Assembly (NCBI GenBank): GCA_022925895.1
Contig: JAKSYS010000050.1
Span: forward strand, 1-64,000
Length of the DNA: 64,000 nt
Direction of reading: 5' to 3'
Source of the DNA: Fragilaria crotonensis
Lineage: Eukaryota > Bacillariophyta > Fragilariophyceae > Fragilariales > Fragilariaceae
The notes below the pieces were generated by a model that saw only the letters and a program-made list of their open reading frames with translations, was not told the origin of the DNA and made no database searches. This document shows positions 46,935-57,292 of the stretch, piece after piece. The first letter of the stretch is position 1. The number at the start of each line of letters is the position of its first letter. The translations under genes and the position numbers were made by a program.

Positions 46935-47770
46935 CTTACCCTTCATCACTTGGTGAAATACGCGTCCGTGGGACGCGAATCTGATCCCAGTGTAACGGGC
47001 TTTGTACTTTGCTCTGATTTGAAGATACATGGCAACGTGTATGCGACGACGTTCGTTAGTAGTGGCATCCCTTGCTTGAACTCTCGTTTAATTTTCCCCG
47101 ATTCTTCTCCACTTGTTGCAATGCCTCATGAGAGATCGCCATGTGTTTCCTAACTTGAGGGAAGTCGATCTCGACGATTTGACAAATTAGATTTGAAACG
47201 ACAGTTCTGATGGGTTTCTTCACGCGAAATACTCTCCTCGTTACAACAGAGAGTGACATTGTCATTGCGTCATGAGTCTCGATTTTGAACGTGAAACAAG
47301 TCAAGATTCGTTCATGTGCAACGTCCGGTTGATGCGGCTTCGCATCCGAAGTGCTGATCCACTCCTCTGGTTGGGCTCTAGCGTTCCTTGTAGACTTATG
47401 CATGAGGCCAAGTTGGGACCGCATAAAGTAGGGGGAAGACGATACTTGGAGAAGGAGATCCAGATTTTTTCCCGGAAACATGTGGCGGCACTTGTACTGT
47501 CAAACTAACATTACATCATGCATAGACTTCTATTCCTGGTCGTAGATCCCTCCTCATCCCAATGACTGAGCGACAGCTCACAGTTAGAAAAAAAAGGCAA
47601 ATATCAATTGTGGTTAATGGTTTACATTGGGGAGTCTTCAGTTGCGTTCAGTCAAATTAGTGCGACCTTGGTTCCGGAAGAAGGCGAATCAGCATTCCTC
47701 AACTGCTCGTCGTCCAGGCGTAAAGTTCCAAGTAACCATAACTCAACCCCGGTGTCATCAAAAAATTTGA
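46935..47770. other. Spacer between DAD1 and the repeat protein
   Basis: About 830 bp. A 141-codon minus-strand frame (47056-47481) has an evenly charged C-terminal half (PQVRKHMAISHEALQQVEKN) and might be a real small gene or exon, but no family is recognised and no splice context settles it. Nothing else is seen. Confidence 0.35.
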
Positions 47771-49845
47771 TTAGTCCTTCTCAACATGTTCACTCATTCG
47801 GGCGATGAGTTCCATCTTCTTTCCACTCAGCGGCAAGCCTAATGATCGCAGCTTCTCCTTGAGTTCTGGGACAGTGAGAGCGTTCAAATCACCCTCACTC
47901 GACGTATCTTCAAAGCCCCCCAAACCACCGGTTTCCACATCGTCGTCCTCATCGTCGTCCTCATCATCTTCCTCATCATCTTCCTCATCGTCTTCCTCAT
48001 CGTAGTCCTCATCGACTTGCAGATCAAAAAGTGAATCATTCTCTTCCGCGTCGTCAGTGTCGTCGTCTTCACTATAGACTTCGTCAAAGGATTCGACGCT
48101 GTTAATGCTGGCATCACCTCCTTCGATACACCATTCTCTGACCCTGTCGTCCAAGAAGACTTGGTGGAATTCCATAAGCTCATCTCGAATCGAATCTGCC
48201 AGATCATATTCTTTTTTGAGCTTGGCAACTGATCGTTCCGCGATCTTCTTTTCGATGAATGCTTTGGTCTCGTCGTCAATCGCTGAAACGGGTGACATCA
48301 CGTACTCCTCAGTCACAATCCTCCACTCACGAGATCGATCGTCAAGCCGAACCAAAAACTCTTCACCAAGTCGATCGCGGATGCGGTCTGCCTTTCCAAA
48401 GTCCTTGCTTAGCTTGGCCGCTGTTCTCTCTTCAAGGAGCTGAACAATTGTCGCTTCATCTTCCTTGGTGATGGCTCCTCCGCCACGACGCACGAAGGGA
48501 GAGGTATCTGGAGGGCCTTGACCCGGCTTATCGAAGCGCCCTCCTACTGACCACTGACGCAATTTGTCATCGATGATAACATCATAGCTATCGCGGAGAT
48601 CATCTTTGATATCATCAGCTCTGTCAAAATCTCGTTCCTTTCGCGCTTCCTCTCGTTCGTTTACCAAGGACTGGATTTGGTCCACAGCATCTGTCGACGC
48701 GGAGACAGAAGCCATTACGTATGGCCCTCCCGATTCTCTTCGTTGGACTCCGAAGTTACCTCCAACGCTCCATTCACGAGTTTTGTCGTTGATTTCAACG
48801 TTGAAGTTTGCCCTCAATTCTGCTTGGATTGCGTCGGCATCTTGAAAGGCTCTCGCCTTTTTCGCCTCCATCCTTTCGTTCAGCAGCTCCTCAATCTGCG
48901 CAATATCATCCGAGTGCTCACTATGCACCGACTTGGTGTAGGGACGGGAGCGATCCGAGCGGGAGCCTGGTTCTCTGCCCGGTTTGCCCCCGCGTTCAAA
49001 GTCTCCGCCGAAGCGTTCTCCATCGGCACGCCATTCTTTACGACCGTCGTGAACGTAAACGCCGTACCTTTCAAACTCCTCTTGAATGGCATCAGCATCT
49101 CTGAAATTGCGATCTAGTTTGCACTGGAGGCGTTCGGCGATCTTGCGGTGAATCTCAGCTTCAGACATGGAGGAGACAATGGGACCGGCACCAGGCGAGA
49201 GCTGGTAGTCATGACCGTTGGGGCCAAACTCGCGCTGCTTTGGTCCTCTTCGAGAATCACGCTCACCCCTATTATCACGTCGTTCTCTCCCATCTCGGCC
49301 TCCTCTGGCATCGCGACCACCTCCTCTGGCATCCTGACGACCGCCAAGTCTGCTGCCGGAACCAGATCTAGACGATCCAGAGCGCCATTTCTTGTCCTTA
49401 TCCCACACGGAAACCCCATGCTCATCCAGAAGAATGTCCCGAATAGCGTCGGCATCCTGAAAACGACCAGTCTTCCGTGCCTCCAACCGGTCGGCGATCA
49501 GGGCGTTGACTTGACCCAAGTTAACGTTGGAATTGTCAGCAGTAGTATCGCGTTCATAATCATGGCCATTAGAACTGCGACTGCCTCCGCCAGTCCAGTA
49601 GAAGTGCGATCTGACCCGCGACTTGATGAACTGGTTGCGGGAACATCGTCGAAAGCAGCTGGATCAAAGTCGGCGTACCAATCATCAATTTCACTTTCTT
49701 TCCCAGGAGATGCTGCCAGACGCCGGGCAACCGCAACTTTGCTCCCGTACTTTGCAGCGCCTCGAGTCGTTGGAATGGCAAAACTACGAACGGTGCCAAT
49801 GCTGGCGAGAGTAATAATGGTTCGCGCAGCTACGATCCTCATCAT
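47771..49845 (-). CDS. Plastid-targeted protein with six CysRS-C-terminal-like repeats and a SAP domain
   Basis: From the ATG at 49845 the N-terminus reads as a bipartite plastid signal (IVAARTIITLASIGTVR-SFAIP). After about 80 residues the frame changes once between about 49650 and 49580, entering the main frame (near GGGSRSSNGHDYERD). This is probably a one-base lesion or assembly error, as no plausible intron fits. The main part holds six repeats of about 45 residues on the pattern (V/I)xxLxxER-xARKxxxFxxADxIRDxLxxxxxVxxxDxxxxW. That pattern resembles the C-terminal tRNA-binding module of cysteinyl-tRNA synthetase. Gly/Arg-rich linkers join the first repeats. An Asp/Glu run (about 47930-48040) precedes a C-terminal SAP domain (LTVPELKEKLRSLGLPLSGKKMELIARM). 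There is no synthetase catalytic domain. A nucleic-acid-binding plastid role, perhaps in the nucleoid or on RNA, is inference. Confidence 0.75.
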
Positions 49846-49913
49846 GTCAATCAACGGCTTTATTCTGTGGTGCAATTATGAGTGCCGAAACAGTTGATGG
49901 GACGAGTGATGGG

Positions 49914-50485
49914 CAGGGGTGTCCTATTTAAGGCGGGCGCCTTAATTTTGGGGCCAATCGCCTTTTTGAAGCCTTGAAAAAGCGCCTTAAATAAGGTCCT
50001 GTAGATTCTACGCTACAAACATACCATCGCGTAGAATTGTACGTGTAAGTTTGTACGGAGCACTCTCGTAGCATAGTACGACAGTACTCCAGTAGATTAT
50101 AAACAACATACAGTAAAAACATGGATACAGTACCATATTGTACAGTACTCCAGTATATCCGTAGCCAGTAGCCAGATGCTTAATTTGGACTTGGAACTCA
50201 ACTGTTGCAGTGAAAAAAGCTGAAACAATTGAAGTTACATCCATGATTGTTCATGGTGAGCTGTGAGGTCTGTTGGCAGTTTCATTTTCTTGATGGACTG
50301 AAGTGGGGATGAGCGTTGCAGCTGCACTGTACAGTCATAAACCTTAACTCTAAATCCCCAAAACCCTAACCCCTAACCCCCACCGCCTTACACCGCCTTT
50401 TTGAAGGTCCAAAAAAGCGCCTATATTAACTAATTAAGGCGCTGCTAGGCGCGCCGGCCCGGTCGCCTTAAATAGGACACCCCTG
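49914..50485. mobile_element. hAT-type MITE with perfect 8-bp target duplication
   Basis: A 572-bp non-coding element. It starts CAGGGGTGTCCTATTTAAGG and ends in its exact reverse complement (the match runs 22 bp). It is flanked by the 8-bp duplication GTGATGGG at 49906-49913 and 50486-50493. CAGGGGTG ends and 8-bp duplications are hallmarks of hAT elements. Repeated CGCCTTTTTGAA and GCGCCTT motifs lie just inside both ends, as transposase-binding motifs often do. The centre holds GTAC-rich sequence and a short telomere-like run (CCCTAACCCCTAACCCC near 50363-50380). No transposase is encoded. It sits 60 bp upstream of the ATG of the gene at 47771-49845. Confidence 0.9.
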
Positions 50486-50493
50486 GTGATGGG

Positions 50494-52657
50494 TGATGTT
50501 TGATGTGATGTGTGGTGGATCTCGGATGTGGGTGGCCAGAACTCTCTCAACTCTCAACGTCCCGTTGGCACACTCGCACTGCGCACTGACACTGCACTGA
50601 CCCACAAATCAGAGTTCCTTTACGTCTGAACTCCGAAAAGCAACATAACCCAATAAACAGCGTACGGAGTACTCGGAGTACTAGTACAACTCTAAGCAAA
50701 AGATTTCATGTCATCGCCCAACAGCCACCAGCCAAGATGCACGTTTTGAACTTCGCGTAGCATATCATTTTTGAACCTACTGTAAGTTCAATTGAAATTA
50801 GAACATAGAGACGATCATTGCTGACAACAAGCATCTTTGAGTGTCTCATGAACTTGGGCACAAAGGTCATGTGGCCTCGTTCGCATGATGGGAGGACAGT
50901 AACGTAAAGTACACATCAAACCTCCTTCCTTGTCAGGTTGCGCGCACCAGCAAGGGTTCGTGGAAACAAGCCACCTCAACTCCAAGGGGTTGCTCTCCTT
51001 GATTCCCTGAAGTGCAGCCATATACACAATGAGAAAGAAATGACTGTGCATACAGAAATGAAAAATTAAGTTATGTTAGCTGCAAGATTGGTGCCGACAA
51101 ACATCAACAGCTATGACAACTCGTGGTGGCTGCCACAATCCATGGGAAAGAGAAGAGATTGCCCAAAAAAATGAAGGAGGTTTGAATGATTTTCTGTAAC
51201 ATTGAAACAGAAGCAGATCAATTGATTTCCTATGGTGAACAATCTGGATGCAAATTTCAAATTCGAATGGTCATCCTCCTCCTCAGCATCCCCCCGTGAG
51301 CACAAAAGAAATCAAACAATAAAAATGAAACATCTCCACAGAAAACAGTGTAAACAATAAATGGTGGATTTGGCACAAAAGAGCTATCATACATCAAGTA
51401 TTTGTGAAGTTGGATTCAGGTGACTAGGTAGTAATGTCAAAGTACATCAAAATAGTGGAACATGAAGGGCATCCTCTCTATCTTTGATTGAAGATAGATT
51501 CATATTGCTCAAACCTACAAAAGTTGCAATGAGTGTTGAGCAAACAATTGCACATGAAACAGATGTTGGCCAACCTCCCATGTGCCTCCTTGGTTGGATA
51601 TACCAGCAACATTAGAACCCGCCAGAGGCAACCCTTTTCTTTCGAAAATGGAGAACGTAAAGAATTGATGGATTCCAGTGATTAAAAAATCAGAAAGATC
51701 CACAAATGGTCAGAAGGTACCTTATCTTACTTTCTTAAACAATGGAAAACGTTTAATGGTATGGGAAATGAGCGAGCAAACACAGACGCGGCATGAATGC
51801 AGAGTAGGAAGTGTTAAGTCGCTTTGTGGAATGGAGATGGAGTTCAAGGAAAGATGAACGTCAGAAAGACTTAGAAAACTTGAGCCACTTGGAGACTAAA
51901 GTCAACTTAGAGGAAAGTCAAGATGCAGCAAAGTCAGCAAGGGAATAGGAAATCGCACAATTCGGATATGAGAACGGCCACACTGAACAAAGAAATGAAG
52001 TTTCTATTAACAGCAATGCGTTTGAGAACAATTACTGATAAACAATCCTAAGAAGGGCACTGTAGTTTGTGCAGTTTGATACATCAGGTTGACAAGATAG
52101 AATAAACAAACAAGATTTTGAAATGAAGGATGATTTGAAAGTGTTTGAAGAATGGGTGCATTTGTGAAGAAGCTGGCTTTGACATATTGCAAGGCATCCT
52201 TGATTTGAATGTCAAGGATGGATATGATACGGTGCCACAGGAAAGAAAGTTTCATGAGCTCGATGCGGTCAGCACGAGAATAAAGTTTGGCACGGAGAGA
52301 AACTGTTTCATTGTGCTGGTGGAATCCAAATGTAAAGTCAAGGGCCCACAAAATGAAGTTTAAGGAGTGGGCAACCAACACGTCACAACAACATAGGCAC
52401 ACCAAGATTGTTGAAGACAAGACAATATCAAATTTACGGAAGAATGCTTGGTACATGAGAAGGCAAGCATGATGATGATAGCATTATAAACATTGCAACT
52501 GTTGCATCAGGGTAGTCAATGACTGAATAATTGTCCGCATTGAATTTGTTCCCAAACATGCTCAACAAGAAGTTGATGTGCAAAAGAAAACAAAAGAAAA
52601 TATAAAGCTGATGATGCATCACCTGCTTGAAGGCAACCAGAAAAACAACTTGAAAAG
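50494..52657. other. AT-rich gene-free region
   Basis: More than 2 kb without a supported gene. Composition from about 50750 to 52650 is AT-rich and unlike nearby genes. It resembles the DNA flanking the LINE (34980-35880 and 43980-44480). Minus-strand frames such as 52007-52456 are hydrophobic but carry no family motif. It is likely a decayed mobile element of unknown type. Confidence 0.45.
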
Positions 52658-54213
52658 ATGCAACTCAGTATGATGAACACTGGTGAGTGCAATGGAGATG
52701 GTTTCCAAGGTGATGTTGCCTGTCCGAGTACAACTGCAACGACGTCCGCGACGCCATTGCCCACAGCTCTCGTCAAATCTCTTCCAACCGCTACTCCGAC
52801 AGGGGCTCCAACAGCAGCTCCTACGGTTGCGTTCGCATCGTCTGCAGCTACACCGAGTCCAAACTCATCCCTACGGGAATGCCGACTCCGTTTTCGACTT
52901 CTGCACCCACCACCTCCAGTGCTACAGTCGCCGCTCAAACTTACCCCTCCACGCTTCCTAGTGTAGCGTCCGAGTACTCTATCATTTCAGAAGGCAATGC
53001 TGTCATCAAGGCACAAAACTTCAATGGCCTGGGTCTCCTTATCCTTATAAATTTGGACCGCACTAACACCGATGCTGGCAATATCTATCAGAAGTCGTTC
53101 GTTGCCGGCACCAGAAGTGGCGCCTGGAATTGGAACCCGAGCCCGGCAGTCTCAGGCCCTTTCAACACTGTGGTAGACTTTGAGCAACTTCGGTATCTAT
53201 AAAGAAATGCTGCATCTTCGACAGCTGTCGATGGTTCGAGGGTGATAGTCATCAACAATGGCGGAAACTTCACTTCCGCAGCTCAGTTGTCAAAAGCGAT
53301 CTACAACCGTGGACAGAAAGGTTCTTGGTTGTATTCAACATGGACTTGGACGCCACCTTGGACTTCGGCACGCTCGCCCCCCGATCCATCCTCAGTGTGA
53401 ACGTCAACTCGGGGGATGTACGAGGTTTCCCTGCGGACTGGGAAGTGATAGATTCGTGGACAACGAATAGGGCGTGGCAGTCGTACCAGTAAGCGGGACA
53501 GCCGTTGTGCCCTACGTCATAGGCCTTCCAGTTCCTATTTCGGTTGCGACACCGGCTCCCAAGTCGGCAGCGGCACCAACAGCCCCCAACCCTCCTGCCG
53601 TAAGTGCCTGCACATTGCCTGACTACCTCAAACAAATGAAGTCTCCATTCGGCCCACAGTGTGTATACCGGCCTTGCCATTGGCAGGACTCTGACGGCGT
53701 ATGAGCCCACGACGAGCAAGACCGTTGTGTACAAGAGTTACATGCAAGCCATTTTCCCCACTACGAATTATGGGATCAATTTCAACAGGGGAATGCAGAC
53801 AGACCCCTCGCCCTTGACTGCAGCCGGTATCGATTTCTCTGTGCTTGAGTGTGTCGCAAGAACTTCGGTAAGTCCTGAAGTGGCCGTTCCTGGTTCCGTC
53901 AAGACTTCCAAGGCGGTTGTCTACACGGTTAGAAGATCGTACAGCAAGGACGATGTGCGAACCAAATATCGGTGTGTATCCCGACGAGGGCAATGGCAGT
54001 ACACTGATGATCTTCAATACTTCGGACGATGTGCGTTTGATATTCAGCAATAGCCGGAAGTTCGGCCCTTCATTTCTTACGCCTTTCTCGAAGGTGATGA
54101 TTGACGACAACAATGACTTCACTGATGGATGCGTCGTGGCCAGAGAGCTTGTATCCACCAAGACAGCGCAGCAACTCCATGGAGATGCTTTCCAAGGTAA
54201 TACGTCGTGCTAG
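52658..54213 (+). pseudogene. Broken secreted modular protein gene (Pro/Thr-rich linkers, repeated domain)
   Basis: Host gene remains in several frames. A piece ending CNGDGFQGDVACPS is followed by a Thr/Pro/Ala-rich linker (TPTGAPTAAPT). Next is a domain with ISEGNAVIKAQNFNG, RVIVINNGGNFTSAAQL and NMDLDATLDFGTLAPRSILS. A second Pro/Ala linker (VATPAPKSAAAPTAP) leads into another domain ending DDVRLIFSNSRKFGPSF ... GCVVARELVSTKTAQQLHGDAFQG. The end of each domain has the same (N/H)GDxFQG signature, so at least two repeats existed. The layout suggests a cell-wall or surface protein; a likeness to choice-of-anchor-A domains is tentative. Stops and shifts in both domains show it is inactive. Confidence 0.5.
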
Positions 54214-54562
54214 CAGGAAGGTAATCACTAAGAAGAGGATTTTATTGCTCACACTTAGGATTCGGACCAATTCGTTCCGCAAATCTTCGTAGTATTTGCT
54301 TGGGTTTCTTTCTCTTTCATTGGATTGCCGTGTGGCTGGTCGTCCTTCTCATTGATCAATAGTCCATGTGGGGCCAGATTGAAACCGCTGTGTCGTCATA
54401 CATCATCGAATCGCAGGCTTTCCACAGAAATGCAAGATTAACGGCACATTTCAGAACTCGTGTGCAACTGGATGCAGATTAAGTGGGGGCCAATGGCATC
54501 GCGACCTCGATTCATCGATCTTTTCGTGTGCTGAAACATTTCATGCAAATGAACGACCTCAT
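54214..54562. other. Spacer before the MORN-repeat gene
   Basis: About 350 bp with no supported gene or RNA. Confidence 0.5.
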
Positions 54563-56791
54563 CTATCCACCACCCACCGTGAAGCCCGCTTTTTGATGAA
54601 TGCGCCCCATATCGCTCTGGAATGATATTGGGATCATCCAGCCCTCTTTGAGTTCGCCGTCTTGATCGATCGGGACCTTCGCAGCTTTGGTCATCTTCAT
54701 AGTGCCCTGGCCTTCGATTGCATCATCGCGAAACCGACCCTCGTATACTGCACCATTTACAAATTGAATTGTTCCACGACCCTCTCTTCGACCATTTGCC
54801 CAGAGGCCTTCGTATCTTTGACCCCCAGGGTATTGTGCAGTACCTCTACCCTCCATTGCGTTCTTTACCCACATACCGTCGTAAGTGAAGTTGTCTGCAG
54901 CCTGCAGCAAGCCTTGTCCGTGGCGTTTGCCGTCCTTCCACTGACCGATGTATGCGCTTCCATCTGGCCACACAAAAGCTCCACGTCCAGACATGAGATT
55001 TTCACGCCATTCGCCTTCATAGGTTGAACCATCTGGAAGAAAGTACTTCCCATTGCCGTGGCGACAGTTCTCCTTGAATTCCCCTTCGTAGCGCGGTACA
55101 ACGGTACTCGCTGTAGAAGTAGCATGAGAAGTGGCCGGGAACATTCCCGATTCGTTCGGACGGAAATAGTAAATGCCTTGACCGTGCATACGTCCTCGTT
55201 CCCATTCACCAGTGTAAACAATACGACGGCGATCAGCGGTCATCAAAGTTCCTACGCCGTGTTCTCGATTACGTTTCCATTCTCCTTCGTAAAGCGTGCC
55301 ATTATTGTATAGACACACACCACGGCCGTGTCTCATGGATTTGCCATGAAGCATTTCACCTTCATATACAATGTAACTTGTCGTTGTGGTACTGTCATCG
55401 GTAGTTGGGTCATTTCTTTGGTAGTATAGAAAGTGAGCAGCTCTCCATCGAGCTTCATCAGGGTCACCGACTGGAGGAAGCGTTACGTCATGAGGTGACG
55501 AGAGCGGAGATGACGAGCCAAACACAGTCCGATTCGACTGAGAACCGCGCTTTTTTGGAGCGGCCACCAACTCCGAGGATGCGACAGGAGATGGTTTCTT
55601 CGTCCCGCTTCCCGCAGCAGATAAGAAAAGTGCCGGAGGCTGAGGCTCATTCATAGCTGCTGGTAGCGCGGTCTTCTCTGCGCTAGTCAACGATACCCTA
55701 GCCTTCTTTTTGCTCGGCACAATGTGCCTCTGCATACCTACAATTTCATCTTCGTCATCGCTGAGCGTCGAACGTCTCTGCCAGGACAACTTTCGTTTTC
55801 GTGTTGAATACGCCCGGTGTGTCGTTGACTTTCGCGAAGGAGTCACCTTGGGTGATGAACTCGGTTTAGGAGCCAAGGGCTCAGAAGTACTAACATACAT
55901 TCGTTGCAACTCCAGAACTTTCGTTGCAGTGTCGAAGGATCCCAGCAATTCAAAAACACCGAATTGGTTGGTACCCATGCCACGTACATGTACCCTACCA
56001 GGTTCAAGACGGCCAGCATCACTATCTTGGTCCAAAAATACGGATCTTGCATCGTTGGGTGGAGTAGCGTTCCAGAATAGCGAGACAGATTCGGCGACAC
56101 GATTGTCAGCTTTTCGACCTCGGATAATGTTTTCAAAGTATCCATCCCACCCTCCGTCGGGTGGGCAATCGAACACAGTGGAAGCTTCTGTATAGGCGGG
56201 ATCTCCAGGAAGCATTGCGCTAAAAGTGGTCAACTTCGTGGATGTTTCATCGTCGCCCTTGTTTAATTCGTTGGAAACTGCTGATACATCCACTGCATCT
56301 GTTTCACACGTTTCATCTTGTTGCCGTTCACGCATGTCGTCGCTAGTAACTGCAGAATCTTGCTTTCCCAATTTTTCAATGTCTGACAATCCTTTCGCGT
56401 CAGTTTCGGCGGGATTTTTCGAATCCACGTCGGCATCTTCTGTCAAATGTGAATTCGCGTCGGCTGAGTTCATCGACTTGGTTTCCGCGACGTTCTCCTC
56501 AATCACCAATCCCGCTTTATCTGTCTGAATTTCTTGTGCACTCTCATCCTTGGCTGCCTCCTCCCCATCCTCGTCAATCTCACTCTGCATGGCGAGAGAT
56601 GGAATCTCCACAGTCGAGGCAGCGAATGGGTTCACAAAGACGTATTGAACTGGCCTTACATTCGGAATCTTGGCCGTCAACGACTCCAAATCGCGTCCGG
56701 CGTGTGGAGGGAGAGTCCCAAAGGTCCAGACGCCACTCCATTTCCATCGCGCCTCATCATCCTTGTAGACAACGCCGCGAAGGGCAATCAT
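54563..56791 (-). CDS. MORN-repeat protein
   Basis: A 742-residue single-exon protein. Residues 1-60 form a small domain (RGVVYKDDEARWKWSGVWTFG). A long acidic, Asp/Glu/Lys-rich disordered part follows, with a second copy of the N-terminal kind of sequence near residues 215-315 (FDCPPDGGWDGYFE ... VRGMGTNQFGVFELLGSFD). The C-terminal 260 residues carry nine MORN repeats on the pattern YEGEW-x-GxxHGxGxxxxxDG. MORN repeats bind phospholipids or partner proteins and often sit at membrane-cytoskeleton sites. No catalytic domain (such as a PIP kinase) is present. The N-terminal and middle copies suggest a repeated TFG/LGSF-type module that I cannot name. Confidence 0.8.
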   Translation of the reverse strand: MIALRGVVYKDDEARWKWSGVWTFGTLPPHAGRDLESLTAKIPNVRPVQYVFVNPFAASTVEIPSLAMQSEIDEDGEEAAKDESAQEIQTDKAGLVIEENVAETKSMNSADANSHLTEDADVDSKNPAETDAKGLSDIEKLGKQDSAVTSDDMRERQQDETCETDAVDVSAVSNELNKGDDETSTKLTTFSAMLPGDPAYTEASTVFDCPPDGGWDGYFENIIRGRKADNRVAESVSLFWNATPPNDARSVFLDQDSDAGRLEPGRVHVRGMGTNQFGVFELLGSFDTATKVLELQRMYVSTSEPLAPKPSSSPKVTPSRKSTTHRAYSTRKRKLSWQRRSTLSDDEDEIVGMQRHIVPSKKKARVSLTSAEKTALPAAMNEPQPPALFLSAAGSGTKKPSPVASSELVAAPKKRGSQSNRTVFGSSSPLSSPHDVTLPPVGDPDEARWRAAHFLYYQRNDPTTDDSTTTTSYIVYEGEMLHGKSMRHGRGVCLYNNGTLYEGEWKRNREHGVGTLMTADRRRIVYTGEWERGRMHGQGIYYFRPNESGMFPATSHATSTASTVVPRYEGEFKENCRHGNGKYFLPDGSTYEGEWRENLMSGRGAFVWPDGSAYIGQWKDGKRHGQGLLQAADNFTYDGMWVKNAMEGRGTAQYPGGQRYEGLWANGRREGRGTIQFVNGAVYEGRFRDDAIEGQGTMKMTKAAKVPIDQDGELKEGWMIPISFQSDMGRIHQKAGFTVGGG

Positions 56792-57292
56792 GGGTTAGTA
56801 TGACTCAGTCGTTTGATGCAACTGGTGTAGGAAGGTCGTTCCCGATTTCGGGAAGAAGTATCATGTGTCATGTGTTCTCTTGCCATCCTCCCAGGTTGCA
56901 CTCAGATGTGTGGGGAGAGACGGCCAGACGGAGTAGTAGTGACTTCACCGAGCAATATCGTTTGAGTAAATTTGTTACGATGAGGAATACAGAGGAAGAT
57001 TGAGTCCTCTTCGGGGAAGCCACGACGTTCGAAGTTAGGCTAAGACTCTAGGAATGCTTTTACTCACCGTCCATAACCTTGCCATGAAGTGCGGGAGGAG
57101 TACACCCATCATGCGATCGATCGATGCTTATGAAGGCAGAATGCCATCGAACCGAAATTCCAGACGCCAAATCGTACATTCTGTCGAAGAGGACGCTGGA
57201 TGCGAAAAAGAAGAAGTCAATTGAACAATGCTGGAATAACTCTGAACATTATAACAAGCGTATTCGTGGCCCAAGGTATTATGTCTGCCTCT
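56792..57292. other. Spacer between the MORN gene and RER1
   Basis: About 500 bp. No gene or RNA is recognised. Confidence 0.5.

Noticed and set aside
47805-48005. Ser-rich plus-strand frame
   Set aside because: Reverse reading of the acidic run of the SAP-domain protein.
50361-50380. Telomere-like repeat as a chromosome end
   Set aside because: It lies inside a bounded hAT MITE with genes on both sides.
52007-52456. 149-codon hydrophobic minus-strand frame
   Set aside because: AT-rich DNA readily gives such frames; no recognisable membrane-protein family motif.
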